A DNA stretch of 5,707 nt from Candidatus Methanocomedens sp. (GCA_013374385.1 QBUR01000114.1:1-5707), one strand, 5' to 3'; positions 1-5,064 are shown, numbered from the stretch's first letter. Notes: a model not told the origin generated them from the letters alone. A program made the numbers and translations.

Positions 1-2
1 TG

Positions 3-98
3 GCAATCAACTCCATTGATGACATTTTCTGTGCTCTGATATCATTATATAAGTACGGTAGCTACAACATTATTTCGGAACGTTCAAAAAAATTCTAA
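3..98 (+). CDS. Possible C-terminal tail of a gene entering from the left edge
   Basis: An open frame of 31 codons runs in from the window edge and stops at TAA 96-98. Its peptide contains SIDDIFCALISLYKYGS and ends ISERSKKF, a plausible mixed hydrophobic/basic protein C-terminus. I do not recognise a family. The only support is that the frame stays open in A/T-rich DNA and that the composition is protein-like; the other two + frames stop early (at positions 37-39 and near 17-19). If real, it lies 50 bases upstream of the ribbon-helix-helix gene and could be its partner. The stretch is too short to exclude chance. Confidence 0.3.
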   Translation, partial: AINSIDDIFCALISLYKYGSYNIISERSKKF

Positions 99-145
99 AA
101 GAAAAACTATGTAGTATTTACTACCAATATGCTACTAATTGTTAC
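58..145 (+). promoter_or_regulatory. Promoter with repeated GTAG/CTAC inverted motifs before the RHH gene
   Basis: GTAGCTAC (58-65) is a perfect 8-bp palindrome. At 111-124 GTAGTA and TACTAC form an inverted repeat with a two-base centre, and GCTACTAATTGTTAC (131-145) is a degenerate third copy. TATTTA (115-120), inside the second repeat, sits about 30 bases upstream of the ATG at 149, the distance expected for an archaeal TATA box driving a leaderless transcript. An operator overlapping TATA fits autorepression by the downstream RHH protein; that link is inferred. Confidence 0.5.
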
Positions 146-148
146 CTT

Positions 149-439
149 ATGACCACTCAAATAAATATCCGGCTAAATGAACACCTATTGCAGGAAATCG
201 ATACAGTAGTACACATGCTCCATGTTCCAAGATCAGAATGGCTCAGAATGAAATTAGCAGAAGCTGTTAAACAAGATATATTGAAATATCGCGAAGCATT
301 CATCATGGAATTTGCAATGGGACATTTATCATTTAAAGAATTACAGATTGTTTTGGGTCGTGATGCTGAAGATGTCAAGCTGATTAAAGAAATGACACTA
401 AAAGGGAAAAAGGAAATTGACAAATTTTCGAGTGAATAA
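149..439 (+). CDS. Ribbon-helix-helix (CopG/MetJ-type) DNA-binding protein
   Basis: This is a 96-aa cytoplasmic DNA-binding protein, probably a dimeric repressor or antitoxin-type regulator. Residues 3-9 (TQINIRL) fit the DNA-contacting beta ribbon. Residues 11-24 form the first helix, and 28-41 (from RSEWLRMKL) the second helix after the usual turn. The C-terminal part, about 48-82, is helical and contains GHLSFKELQIVLGRDAEDV, which resembles the small second helical segment of some archaeal antitoxin-like proteins. No Shine-Dalgarno sequence precedes the ATG; together with a TATA-like box about 30 bases upstream this suggests a leaderless mRNA. No PIN, RelE or other toxin gene is visible in the window. 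The gene is more A/T-rich than the minus-strand genes, so it may be of different origin. The RHH fold is fairly safe; the regulated target is unknown. Confidence 0.75.
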   Translation: MTTQINIRLNEHLLQEIDTVVHMLHVPRSEWLRMKLAEAVKQDILKYREAFIMEFAMGHLSFKELQIVLGRDAEDVKLIKEMTLKGKKEIDKFSSE

Positions 440-446
440 TGATATT

Positions 447-475
447 TGCTACCATATACCTGTTAGTTGATAGCA
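447..475. repeat. Small inverted repeat TGCTA...TAGCA after the RHH gene
   Basis: TGCTA (447-451) and TAGCA (471-475) face each other across 19 bases, just after the RHH stop codon. The GCTACC at its left echoes the GCTAC motifs in front of the gene, so it may be a further weak operator-like site. It could equally be chance. Confidence 0.2.
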
Positions 476-509
476 GCTCGGCTTGATGTGGAAAGATGAA
501 ATAAATAGC

Positions 510-536
510 AAAAAAGGGTGCATAAACATACACCCT
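510..536 (-). terminator. Hairpin plus T-tract terminator (distal of two)
   Basis: Read on the minus strand, AGGGTG and CACCCT pair; three further pairs (one a T-G wobble) extend the stem to 9 bp with a GTTT loop. A run of T (plus-strand A 510-515) follows directly. It lies about 40 bases past the stop of the CooS-like gene and is the second of two such elements. In archaea the T-tract is likely the main signal. Confidence 0.6.
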
Positions 537-542
537 CAAATT

Positions 543-567
543 AAAAAAGTAGCAGGGATTTCCCTGC
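543..567 (-). terminator. Hairpin plus T-tract terminator (proximal of two)
   Basis: GCAGGGA (552-558) and TCCCTGC (561-567) form a perfect 7-bp stem. On the minus strand it is followed, after three bases, by TTTTTT (plus-strand A 543-548). It begins nine bases beyond the TGA of the CooS-like gene, in the right place and orientation to end that transcript. Confidence 0.65.
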
Positions 568-575
568 CACAAATT

Positions 576-2447
576 TCAAATTCCCAAAGCTTCCCGCTTC
601 TTGAAAATATGTGCCTCCATGCCGTCAACCGCTTCCATAGGATCAGCCTCAACAGCCAGTTTCCCACCCGTAAGTCCCTCGATATCCTGCGTGAGCAGTT
701 TTATCAGATTCGGTGCACCTCCCACGAACGGCAGAGGTGCCACATGGGTATACCAACCATTAGCCAGTGCGAATACAGCATCGATAGTGGCTTTCTGTTC
801 CATGTATTCAGGTGCAGTCACTACCAATGGCAATTCTGAAGGGTCAACACCCAGTGCATCTGCAATAGCATTGGCCAGCAATGTCAGCCGTCCGGTATCG
901 GTACAGGTCCCAAAGCTCAGTACCGGCGGGATACCCAGAGACTGGCATACGGCCTTCAGGCCCGGACCTGCCAGTTCCTGTGCCTCTAAGGTAGTAAGTC
1001 CTGCCACCTGCAGGGCCGCATTACCGCATCCGGCACTCAACACCAGTATGTCCCTCTTGATGAGTTCCTTTGCTACCGCAACGGTATTGACATCCTGCCC
1101 GCCGCCATTCAATGTAGTACAACTGATCAGGGCTGCACAGCCTTTGATACTCCCCTGTTTCACTGCATCCAGGAACGGGTCCAGGGTGCCGCCAAGAGCC
1201 GCAAGGATAGCCTCTGTTGAGAAACCTGTGATGGTCTTCTGTGTGGGCAGGTCGTGTTTGATGAACCCGGCAGCCTTTCGTGTCTTGAAATTCTCAATTG
1301 CAAGGTCGATGAGTTCCTGTGCCTGTGCTTCAACCTTATCAGGTTTGTACACTATCTGCCTGTCCACACCAGGCATGGAAATGAGTTTGGACACCGAAAC
1401 CAGGGTCACATTATATTTGTCCTGGAAATCTGCAAGTGCAGGTGGTGAACAGTTCATATCCATAGCAAACACATCGATGCCGCCTGTTGCAAGTGCAGCT
1501 TCAATACTGAGCCAGTTTCCGGTCAGTCCTACAAACACATCATCTTTTTCGAAACGCTGCAGCAGTTCCTGGCCGGTCTCGATAGAACCAACCACTCGCA
1601 GCCCCTTTGCCCCTGCATCCTTTGCCTTTTGCTGGTTCTCTGGCTTATGGGCAGCAGCTATCAATGCAGCACCAATAAAGGGCTCGTGGCCATTGGCCAT
1701 TACATTTGTATATTCAGGGTCAATAATTCCCAGATCAACATCATGTTCATGTGGCATTGGTGTGCCGAACAGGATATCCTGTCCCAGTTCAAGGGGCACC
1801 AGTGAACCATAGATTGTGGAAACCCCCAACCGCAGTGCTTTGAGTGCTAGTGAAACAAAATTTCCGTCAATATTGGTCATACTGGAGGTATGCATATCCA
1901 TTGACTCCTCCAGTGGCCCACCTGGCAGGATTCCCAGCTCCTTCCATACCTTTATCCTGGATTCGGGGGCAAAAAGTTCCACCATATTAAGCACTTCGTC
2001 AGAATCGCTGTGGATGCTTTCAAGTATGGCCTTGCCTACATTTTCGGCCATTGTATTTACATTCTGCTCCTGTACACCCAGTTTCTCTGCCAGCATGCGC
2101 AGTTTCCCTTCATCCTTGATTGTAAAAGGTGTCTGCCCTTTTCCCGTGGCTATAAGGGTATTTGCCAGTTCCTTTGCATGGAATGTGTATGCTGTTGTCC
2201 CCATCAAGTTGAGACGGAGCAGGTTACGCATGGCCATGGCATCCGCATCAATACCACATGCACCCAAAGGTGCTTTAGCTGACAACCGGCAAGGTCCGCT
2301 GCTACACAACTGGCAGCTCACTCCTGTGCTGCAGAAAGTACACCGTTTCCCTTGCGCTTCAAAACGATCGAAGGTGTTACCCACACCGTCAGCTTGCATA
2401 ACTTTATGCATTTTTCTAATTGATTCATGTACACTTACAGTTTCCAT
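576..2447 (-). CDS. cooS: CooS-family protein with an HCP-like active-site ligand set; probably not a true CO dehydrogenase
   Basis: This 623-aa protein has the length and architecture of the anaerobic Ni-CO dehydrogenase catalytic subunit, a cytoplasmic homodimer. D-cluster cysteines are C36 and C39 (CX2C); the B cluster is C45, C48, C53 and C64. Active-site cysteines C333 (DMNC), C443 (ALISC), C474 (LSAGC) and C515 (FGTC) are present, and Lys552 aligns with the catalytic lysine of CODH. In the segment that reads ICCTGNE in true CODHs this protein reads SIETGQE, so Glu290 replaces the conserved cysteine (C295 in CODH-II) and aligns with the Glu ligand (E268) of hybrid-cluster protein. His254 (NGHEP) and Glu550 (YMEQK) complete the HCP-type set. 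I infer an Fe/S/O hybrid cluster acting on hydroxylamine, NO or another oxidised species, as in the deviant CooS-V described from Carboxydothermus. The ATG is fixed by GGTGAT six bases upstream (2451-2456). No nickel-insertion gene (cooC) is nearby. Automatic annotation would call it carbon monoxide dehydrogenase. Confidence 0.9.
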   Translation of the reverse strand: METVSVHESIRKMHKVMQADGVGNTFDRFEAQGKRCTFCSTGVSCQLCSSGPCRLSAKAPLGACGIDADAMAMRNLLRLNLMGTTAYTFHAKELANTLIATGKGQTPFTIKDEGKLRMLAEKLGVQEQNVNTMAENVGKAILESIHSDSDEVLNMVELFAPESRIKVWKELGILPGGPLEESMDMHTSSMTNIDGNFVSLALKALRLGVSTIYGSLVPLELGQDILFGTPMPHEHDVDLGIIDPEYTNVMANGHEPFIGAALIAAAHKPENQQKAKDAGAKGLRVVGSIETGQELLQRFEKDDVFVGLTGNWLSIEAALATGGIDVFAMDMNCSPPALADFQDKYNVTLVSVSKLISMPGVDRQIVYKPDKVEAQAQELIDLAIENFKTRKAAGFIKHDLPTQKTITGFSTEAILAALGGTLDPFLDAVKQGSIKGCAALISCTTLNGGGQDVNTVAVAKELIKRDILVLSAGCGNAALQVAGLTTLEAQELAGPGLKAVCQSLGIPPVLSFGTCTDTGRLTLLANAIADALGVDPSELPLVVTAPEYMEQKATIDAVFALANGWYTHVAPLPFVGGAPNLIKLLTQDIEGLTGGKLAVEADPMEAVDGMEAHIFKKREALGI

Positions 2448-2479
2448 TATATCACCACCCCCTAGTTTAGTTAAAAATT

Positions 2480-2525
2480 GATATAAGGCTTCTCGGATAT
2501 TATCAACATAACAATGATAAAATAA
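2480..2525 (-). promoter_or_regulatory. Probable promoter of the CooS-like gene
   Basis: On the minus strand TTATTTTA (2518-2525) is a good archaeal TATA-box candidate, putting transcription start near 2496 and leaving a leader of about 50 bases. A second candidate, CTTATATC (2480-2487), would start near 2459, almost on the ribosome binding site, so I prefer the first. The gene is thus likely transcribed separately from the operon upstream. Confidence 0.45.
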
Positions 2526-2547
2526 TTTCCGGATATTATCCGGAAAT
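2490..2547. promoter_or_regulatory. Operator-like palindrome and repeated half site
   Basis: Arms ATTTCCGGATA (2525-2535) and TATCCGGAAAT (2537-2547) are perfect inverted repeats around one base. The core CGGATATTATC (2530-2540) recurs exactly at 2494-2504, 36 bases away; the wider 15-base match (2490-2504 against 2526-2540) differs at two positions. TTATCA (2500-2505) and TGATAA (2515-2520) form a further inverted pair. The palindrome touches the TATA box at 2518-2525 and the second copy covers the expected start site, a typical repressor layout. On the minus strand the palindrome could also fold as a hairpin followed by T-rich sequence and help end the upstream transcript. Confidence 0.6.
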
Positions 2548-2605
2548 CCAAATGTTTTGCAGTTTTTAATTTACTATTTTCCCACGATGTTTGGAAATCC
2601 CATGC

Positions 2606-2881
2606 CTATTTCAGGAACAGGGCACATTTACATGCTCCCCGCTGCTCGATATCCTTGCCACGATAAACACATGGACAGATAATCTTGCGGTCCTGTTCTT
2701 TATTGCCTGAGACTTCCCGGCAGCTGCAGTATTGTTCTCCATACTTTTTCTTGTTGTTGGCAAGCCCTTTGATGGCCATTGCGACAATGTCGTAATCCGG
2801 ATTCAATACATAGCCTAATTCACTGGCATTCTGCTTTGCCCATTCATATATTTCAGTTTCTTTGTCATCATATTGTGTCAT
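2606..2881 (-). CDS. Ferredoxin:thioredoxin reductase catalytic (beta) chain-like protein
   Basis: This 91-aa cytoplasmic [4Fe-4S] thiol-redox protein has the three CXC motifs of the family: C52-S-C54, C69-P-C71 and C84-K-C86, with the characteristic CPCVYR and ACKCALFL contexts. In plant and cyanobacterial enzymes four of these cysteines hold the cluster and two form the disulfide that is reduced at the expense of ferredoxin. The first motif is CSC rather than the common CPC, and the third is CKC rather than CHC. The spacing (14 and 12 residues between motifs) differs from the plant form (16 and 8). I start at the ATG at 2881 because AAGGAG lies six bases before it; an in-frame ATG 12 codons upstream has no such site. 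It begins 32 bases after fprA ends and probably shares its mRNA. No variable chain or thioredoxin gene is seen, as is usual for archaeal copies. Confidence 0.85.
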   Translation of the reverse strand: MTQYDDKETEIYEWAKQNASELGYVLNPDYDIVAMAIKGLANNKKKYGEQYCSCREVSGNKEQDRKIICPCVYRGKDIEQRGACKCALFLK

Positions 2882-2913
2882 GCTATTTCTCCTTAATTTT
2901 ACAATATTATTTT

Positions 2914-4119
2914 TCAATCTGCCTTTACCGCCACTGCTATCCGTTCACCCAGCAGCCTGCATTTTTCAAGTTCTTCCTCATCGGGCCGGTATCGTACCTG
3001 TAGCCCAGGCTCGATAAGTTCAAATCCGGCAGCCTCAAGTTCCTTTTCAACAGCTTTCACAGCCCCACCACCCCAACCGTATGACCCGAAGGCAACGGCC
3101 TTTTTACTCCTTGGGTGTAGTCCCTTAAGGTAGGTCAGAAATCCCCCCACAGAGGGAAACATGCCGTTGTTCAGTGTGGGTGAGCCTACCACTATCATGG
3201 GCGTATCCAGTATTTCCTTGATAATCTCACTAAACTCATTCTTCCTGAGGGCCATCAGTTTCACATCAATTCCGGCTGCCGTCACACCTTCAACAATTGC
3301 CCTTGCCATCATGTGGGTGCTACCCCACATAGTATCATAGATGACGAGTACCTTCTTTGCGTTTTCACCACTTGCCCAACGGCCATAAGCTTCAATAATC
3401 TGCCCAGGGTCCGTCCGCCATATGATGCCGTGACAGGGCGCTATCATATCGATTTTGATGCCCAGTTCACCAACTGTTTCAACATATTTCAATATTATCT
3501 TTCCGAACGGCATCAGGATATTAGCATAATATTCGGCGGCATCTTCCATTACATCGTCCACTTCATCATTGAACCGCTTTGAAGTGGCTACATGCTGCCC
3601 GAAAGCGTCATTTGACAGTAGTATTTTGTCTTCCTTGATGTACGTGTGCATGTTGTCGGGCCAGTGCAGCATAGCAGTCTCGATGAACATCAATGTCTTA
3701 GCACCCAAACTCAGTTCGGTACCGGTCTCAACGGCCTCAAAATCCCACCCCTCACATCCCTGTGCATGATAATACTGGGACAGTCCGTTCTTGCATTGCC
3801 GAGTGCCGTATATCCTCGCATTGGGTGCGGCCTTCATGATGGCAGGCAGTGAGCCGGAATGGTCCATTTCCACATGGTTTGCTATCACATAGTCTATCTT
3901 TGCCGGGTCAATGATACGGCTGATACGCTCCAGCAATTCACCGGCAAACTCTGCCTTGACAGTATCCACAAGTGCAATCTTCTCATCAACGATAAGATAT
4001 GCATTGTACGTAGTTCCCCTGGGTGTTGCGTAACCGTGGAAGTCACGTAGGTTCCAGTCAATGGCACCCACCCAGTAGATACCTTTCGCGAGTGTGACCG
4101 GTTCAATATTGTCCTCCAT
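2914..4119 (-). CDS. fprA: A-type flavodiiron protein (F420H2 oxidase / O2 or NO reductase)
   Basis: This 401-aa soluble protein matches the full length of class A flavodiiron proteins. The N-terminal metallo-beta-lactamase-like domain (about 1-250) carries a complete diiron ligand set: H82-x-E84-x-D86 followed by H87, then H152 (MLHWPD), D171 (SNDAFGQH) and H229 (APCHG). The C-terminal flavodoxin domain (about 255-398) has the FMN phosphate loop YDTMWGST (260-267), then VGSPTLNNGMFPS and GSYGWGGGA. The family reduces O2 to water or NO to N2O. In methanogens close relatives take electrons directly from F420H2, and absence of a fused rubredoxin or flavin-reductase domain here fits that. The ATG is supported by GAGGTG (4125-4130), inside the 14-base gap after the rubrerythrin-like gene. 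I see no missing residue. O2 versus NO preference cannot be told from sequence by eye. Confidence 0.93.
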   Translation of the reverse strand: MEDNIEPVTLAKGIYWVGAIDWNLRDFHGYATPRGTTYNAYLIVDEKIALVDTVKAEFAGELLERISRIIDPAKIDYVIANHVEMDHSGSLPAIMKAAPNARIYGTRQCKNGLSQYYHAQGCEGWDFEAVETGTELSLGAKTLMFIETAMLHWPDNMHTYIKEDKILLSNDAFGQHVATSKRFNDEVDDVMEDAAEYYANILMPFGKIILKYVETVGELGIKIDMIAPCHGIIWRTDPGQIIEAYGRWASGENAKKVLVIYDTMWGSTHMMARAIVEGVTAAGIDVKLMALRKNEFSEIIKEILDTPMIVVGSPTLNNGMFPSVGGFLTYLKGLHPRSKKAVAFGSYGWGGGAVKAVEKELEAAGFELIEPGLQVRYRPDEEELEKCRLLGERIAVAVKAD

Positions 4120-4133
4120 TTCAACACCTCGAA

Positions 4134-4628
4134 TTATGTCTGCATCCTGAACTGGTTGGCATCTTCAATAAATCCATCAATGAGTTCCATGTGCCCGTGT
4201 TCAAAGACCGACATTTTTTCAAAAAATGCTTTTTGTTCCTGGTCATCTACCTGTGCAGCAAGTTTTTGATAGAAATTCTCATTCTTTAGTTCAAAACGCA
4301 GCGCACCAAGTAGCACATCCATTTCAGCTGGATTCTCACTTGAATATTCACTGGCAAAAGATTGAGAAAAATCAGGAGGATGAACTTCATTTAGAATAGA
4401 AACCCGGCCTGTATTCATGAAATCATTGAGATATTCGATGTGCCTGTTTTCCTCTGCTGCAAGGTACACGAACAGGTCCTTGGCGGAAATGCTGGTTGAA
4501 GTTTCACTTTTCTCCAGGTAGAAATTCCGTCCTTGCGTTTCAATTGTTAATGCAGTATTTATTGCATCATCAATAGTCTTGATTTTCCCGGTCAGTTCTT
4601 CAATATTTTGCATAATGTCTTCAACCAT
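4134..4628 (-). CDS. Rubrerythrin-like ferritin-fold diiron protein without rubredoxin domain
   Basis: This is a 164-aa four-helix-bundle protein from the ATG at 4628. The rubrerythrin pattern is intact: a helix-1 Glu in ALTIETQGRNFY, EExxH in AAEENRHIEYL, a helix-3 Glu in ALRFELKNENFY and ExxH in VFEHGHMEL. Rubrerythrins use this diiron site to reduce hydrogen peroxide. There is no cysteine at all, so the C-terminal rubredoxin domain of classical rubrerythrin is absent and electrons must come from a separate carrier. A GTG at 4637, five bases after AGGAG, would add three residues and is a real alternative; the ATG has AGGTG six bases upstream. It lies 30 bases (21 with the GTG start) after the YHS gene and 14 before fprA. 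Operon membership supports a peroxide-detoxifying role; an iron-storage role is less likely. Confidence 0.82.
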   Translation of the reverse strand: MVEDIMQNIEELTGKIKTIDDAINTALTIETQGRNFYLEKSETSTSISAKDLFVYLAAEENRHIEYLNDFMNTGRVSILNEVHPPDFSQSFASEYSSENPAEMDVLLGALRFELKNENFYQKLAAQVDDQEQKAFFEKMSVFEHGHMELIDGFIEDANQFRMQT

Positions 4629-4658
4629 AATTAGCACCTTTTCTCCTGTGATTATTTT

Positions 4659-4799
4659 TTACAGATATTTGTCTGGGTTTCCATCAAATTCCTTCTTACA
4701 TCCAGGGGCACAGAAATAATATGTCTTGCCCTTGTATTCGGAAGTGAATTTCGCTGTTGCTTCATCTACATCCATCTTGCATATTGGGTCTATTGCCAT
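4659..4799 (-). CDS. Small YHS-domain (TRASH-like) metal-binding protein
   Basis: This 46-aa protein is essentially one YHS domain. It begins MAIDPICKMDVDE and continues with YKGKTYYFCAPGCKKEF and NPDKYL, matching the family consensus DPVCGM...GktYyFCs.gCk..F...P.kYl throughout. C7, C30 and C34 are the likely metal ligands. Such domains bind copper, iron or other soft metals, either fused to heavy-metal ATPases or, as here, free. The ATG is preceded by AGGTGA (4805-4810) five bases upstream. It is the first intact gene of the minus-strand operon, ahead of the diiron proteins. Metal sensing or delivery to them is plausible but inferred; it could equally limit free redox-active metal during stress. 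Confidence 0.85.
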   Translation of the reverse strand: MAIDPICKMDVDEATAKFTSEYKGKTYYFCAPGCKKEFDGNPDKYL

Positions 4800-4830
4800 T
4801 CATATCACCTAATTTTATGTTTCAAGATAA

Positions 4831-4923
4831 TCATTCAATTTTTATTATGGTCTCATCAGGCACAGGTCCGGACTTGAATTTCCTGATGCTTTTCCTGTTT
4901 CGGATGGCTTCATATACTTCCAT
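4831..4923 (-). pseudogene. N-terminal remnant of a nitroreductase-family gene
   Basis: Thirty codons read MEVYEAIRNRKSIRKFKSG followed by PVPDETIIKIE, then TGA. This is the opening of the FMN-dependent nitroreductase family (xxIxxRrSiRkFkxxpVpdetiekil). Family members run to about 170-220 residues; here the frame ends where the alpha helix after the conserved PVPDE should continue, and no further nitroreductase sequence is found before the YHS gene 31 bases on. The start retains GGGG about seven bases upstream, so it may still be translated as a short leader. It most likely records a deletion that brought the old promoter next to the YHS operon. Confidence 0.65.
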
Positions 4924-4970
4924 TCAATAACCCCTGTAAATGGTTTGAATAACTGATGACTCACTTCTCT

Positions 4971-4999
4971 CTAATTTTAAGTTGACCAACGCTTAAATA
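4971..4999. promoter_or_regulatory. Divergent promoter region with TATA boxes on both strands
   Basis: CTTAAATA (4992-4999) is a TATA candidate for the + strand gene; the expected start is near 5020. On the minus strand CTTAAAAT (4974-4981) would start transcription near 4953, ahead of the nitroreductase remnant and the YHS operon. TTTAAG (4976-4981) and CTTAAA (4992-4997) are inverted, and between them GTTG-AC-CAAC (4981-4990) forms a second inverted repeat whose centre is shifted by one base. One regulator could control both directions. The surrounding 4924-5053 holds no recognised gene. Confidence 0.45.
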
Positions 5000-5019
5000 C
5001 TTAACTGCGATTTACTCTT

Positions 5020-5064
5020 ATGACCAAAAAACCCATTCTCAGATGCGTGATTTATGAAATATGA
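5020..5064 (+). other. Possible leaderless 14-codon upstream ORF
   Basis: ATG at 5020, TGA at 5062-5064, peptide MTKKPILRCVIYEI. Its ATG lies about 24 bases after the centre of the + TATA candidate, where a leaderless message would begin. It overlaps the start of the flavoprotein gene (ATG 5054) in another frame, which would permit translational coupling. It may be chance. Confidence 0.2.

Noticed and set aside
149..439. Toxin-antitoxin pair with the RHH protein as antitoxin
   Set aside because: No recognisable toxin follows, and the upstream tail at 3-98 is too short to identify.
483..839. 118-codon + frame across the terminators and the 3' end of the CooS-like gene
   Set aside because: It runs through two terminator hairpins and the antisense of a conserved coding region, and shows no family pattern.
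601..1812. 403-codon open frame on the + strand
   Set aside because: It lies wholly antisense to the CooS-like gene, is serine/proline-rich and has no domain resemblance; it is a shadow of the coding frame. The same holds for the + frame 1816-2481.
576..2447. Functional Ni-CO dehydrogenase for carbon fixation or CO oxidation
   Set aside because: The active-site Cys of the ICCTG segment and most of the His relay are missing, and no CooC, CooF, ACS or hydrogenase genes are adjacent. The fold assignment stands; the reaction does not.
576..2447. Classical hybrid-cluster protein (Hcp)
   Set aside because: Length, the B- and D-cluster cysteine arrangement and motifs such as RDILVLSAGC and PPVLSFGTC place it in the CooS branch; only the ligand set is HCP-like.
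2525..2547. Palindrome as a simple terminator of the upstream operon only
   Set aside because: Possible as a second role, but the exact repeat of its core at 2494-2504 and its position against a TATA box fit an operator better.
2542..2600. Direct repeat GGAAATCC at 2542-2549 and 2593-2600 as part of a mobile-element end
   Set aside because: Eight bases in A/T-rich DNA without flanking element or target duplication; likely chance.
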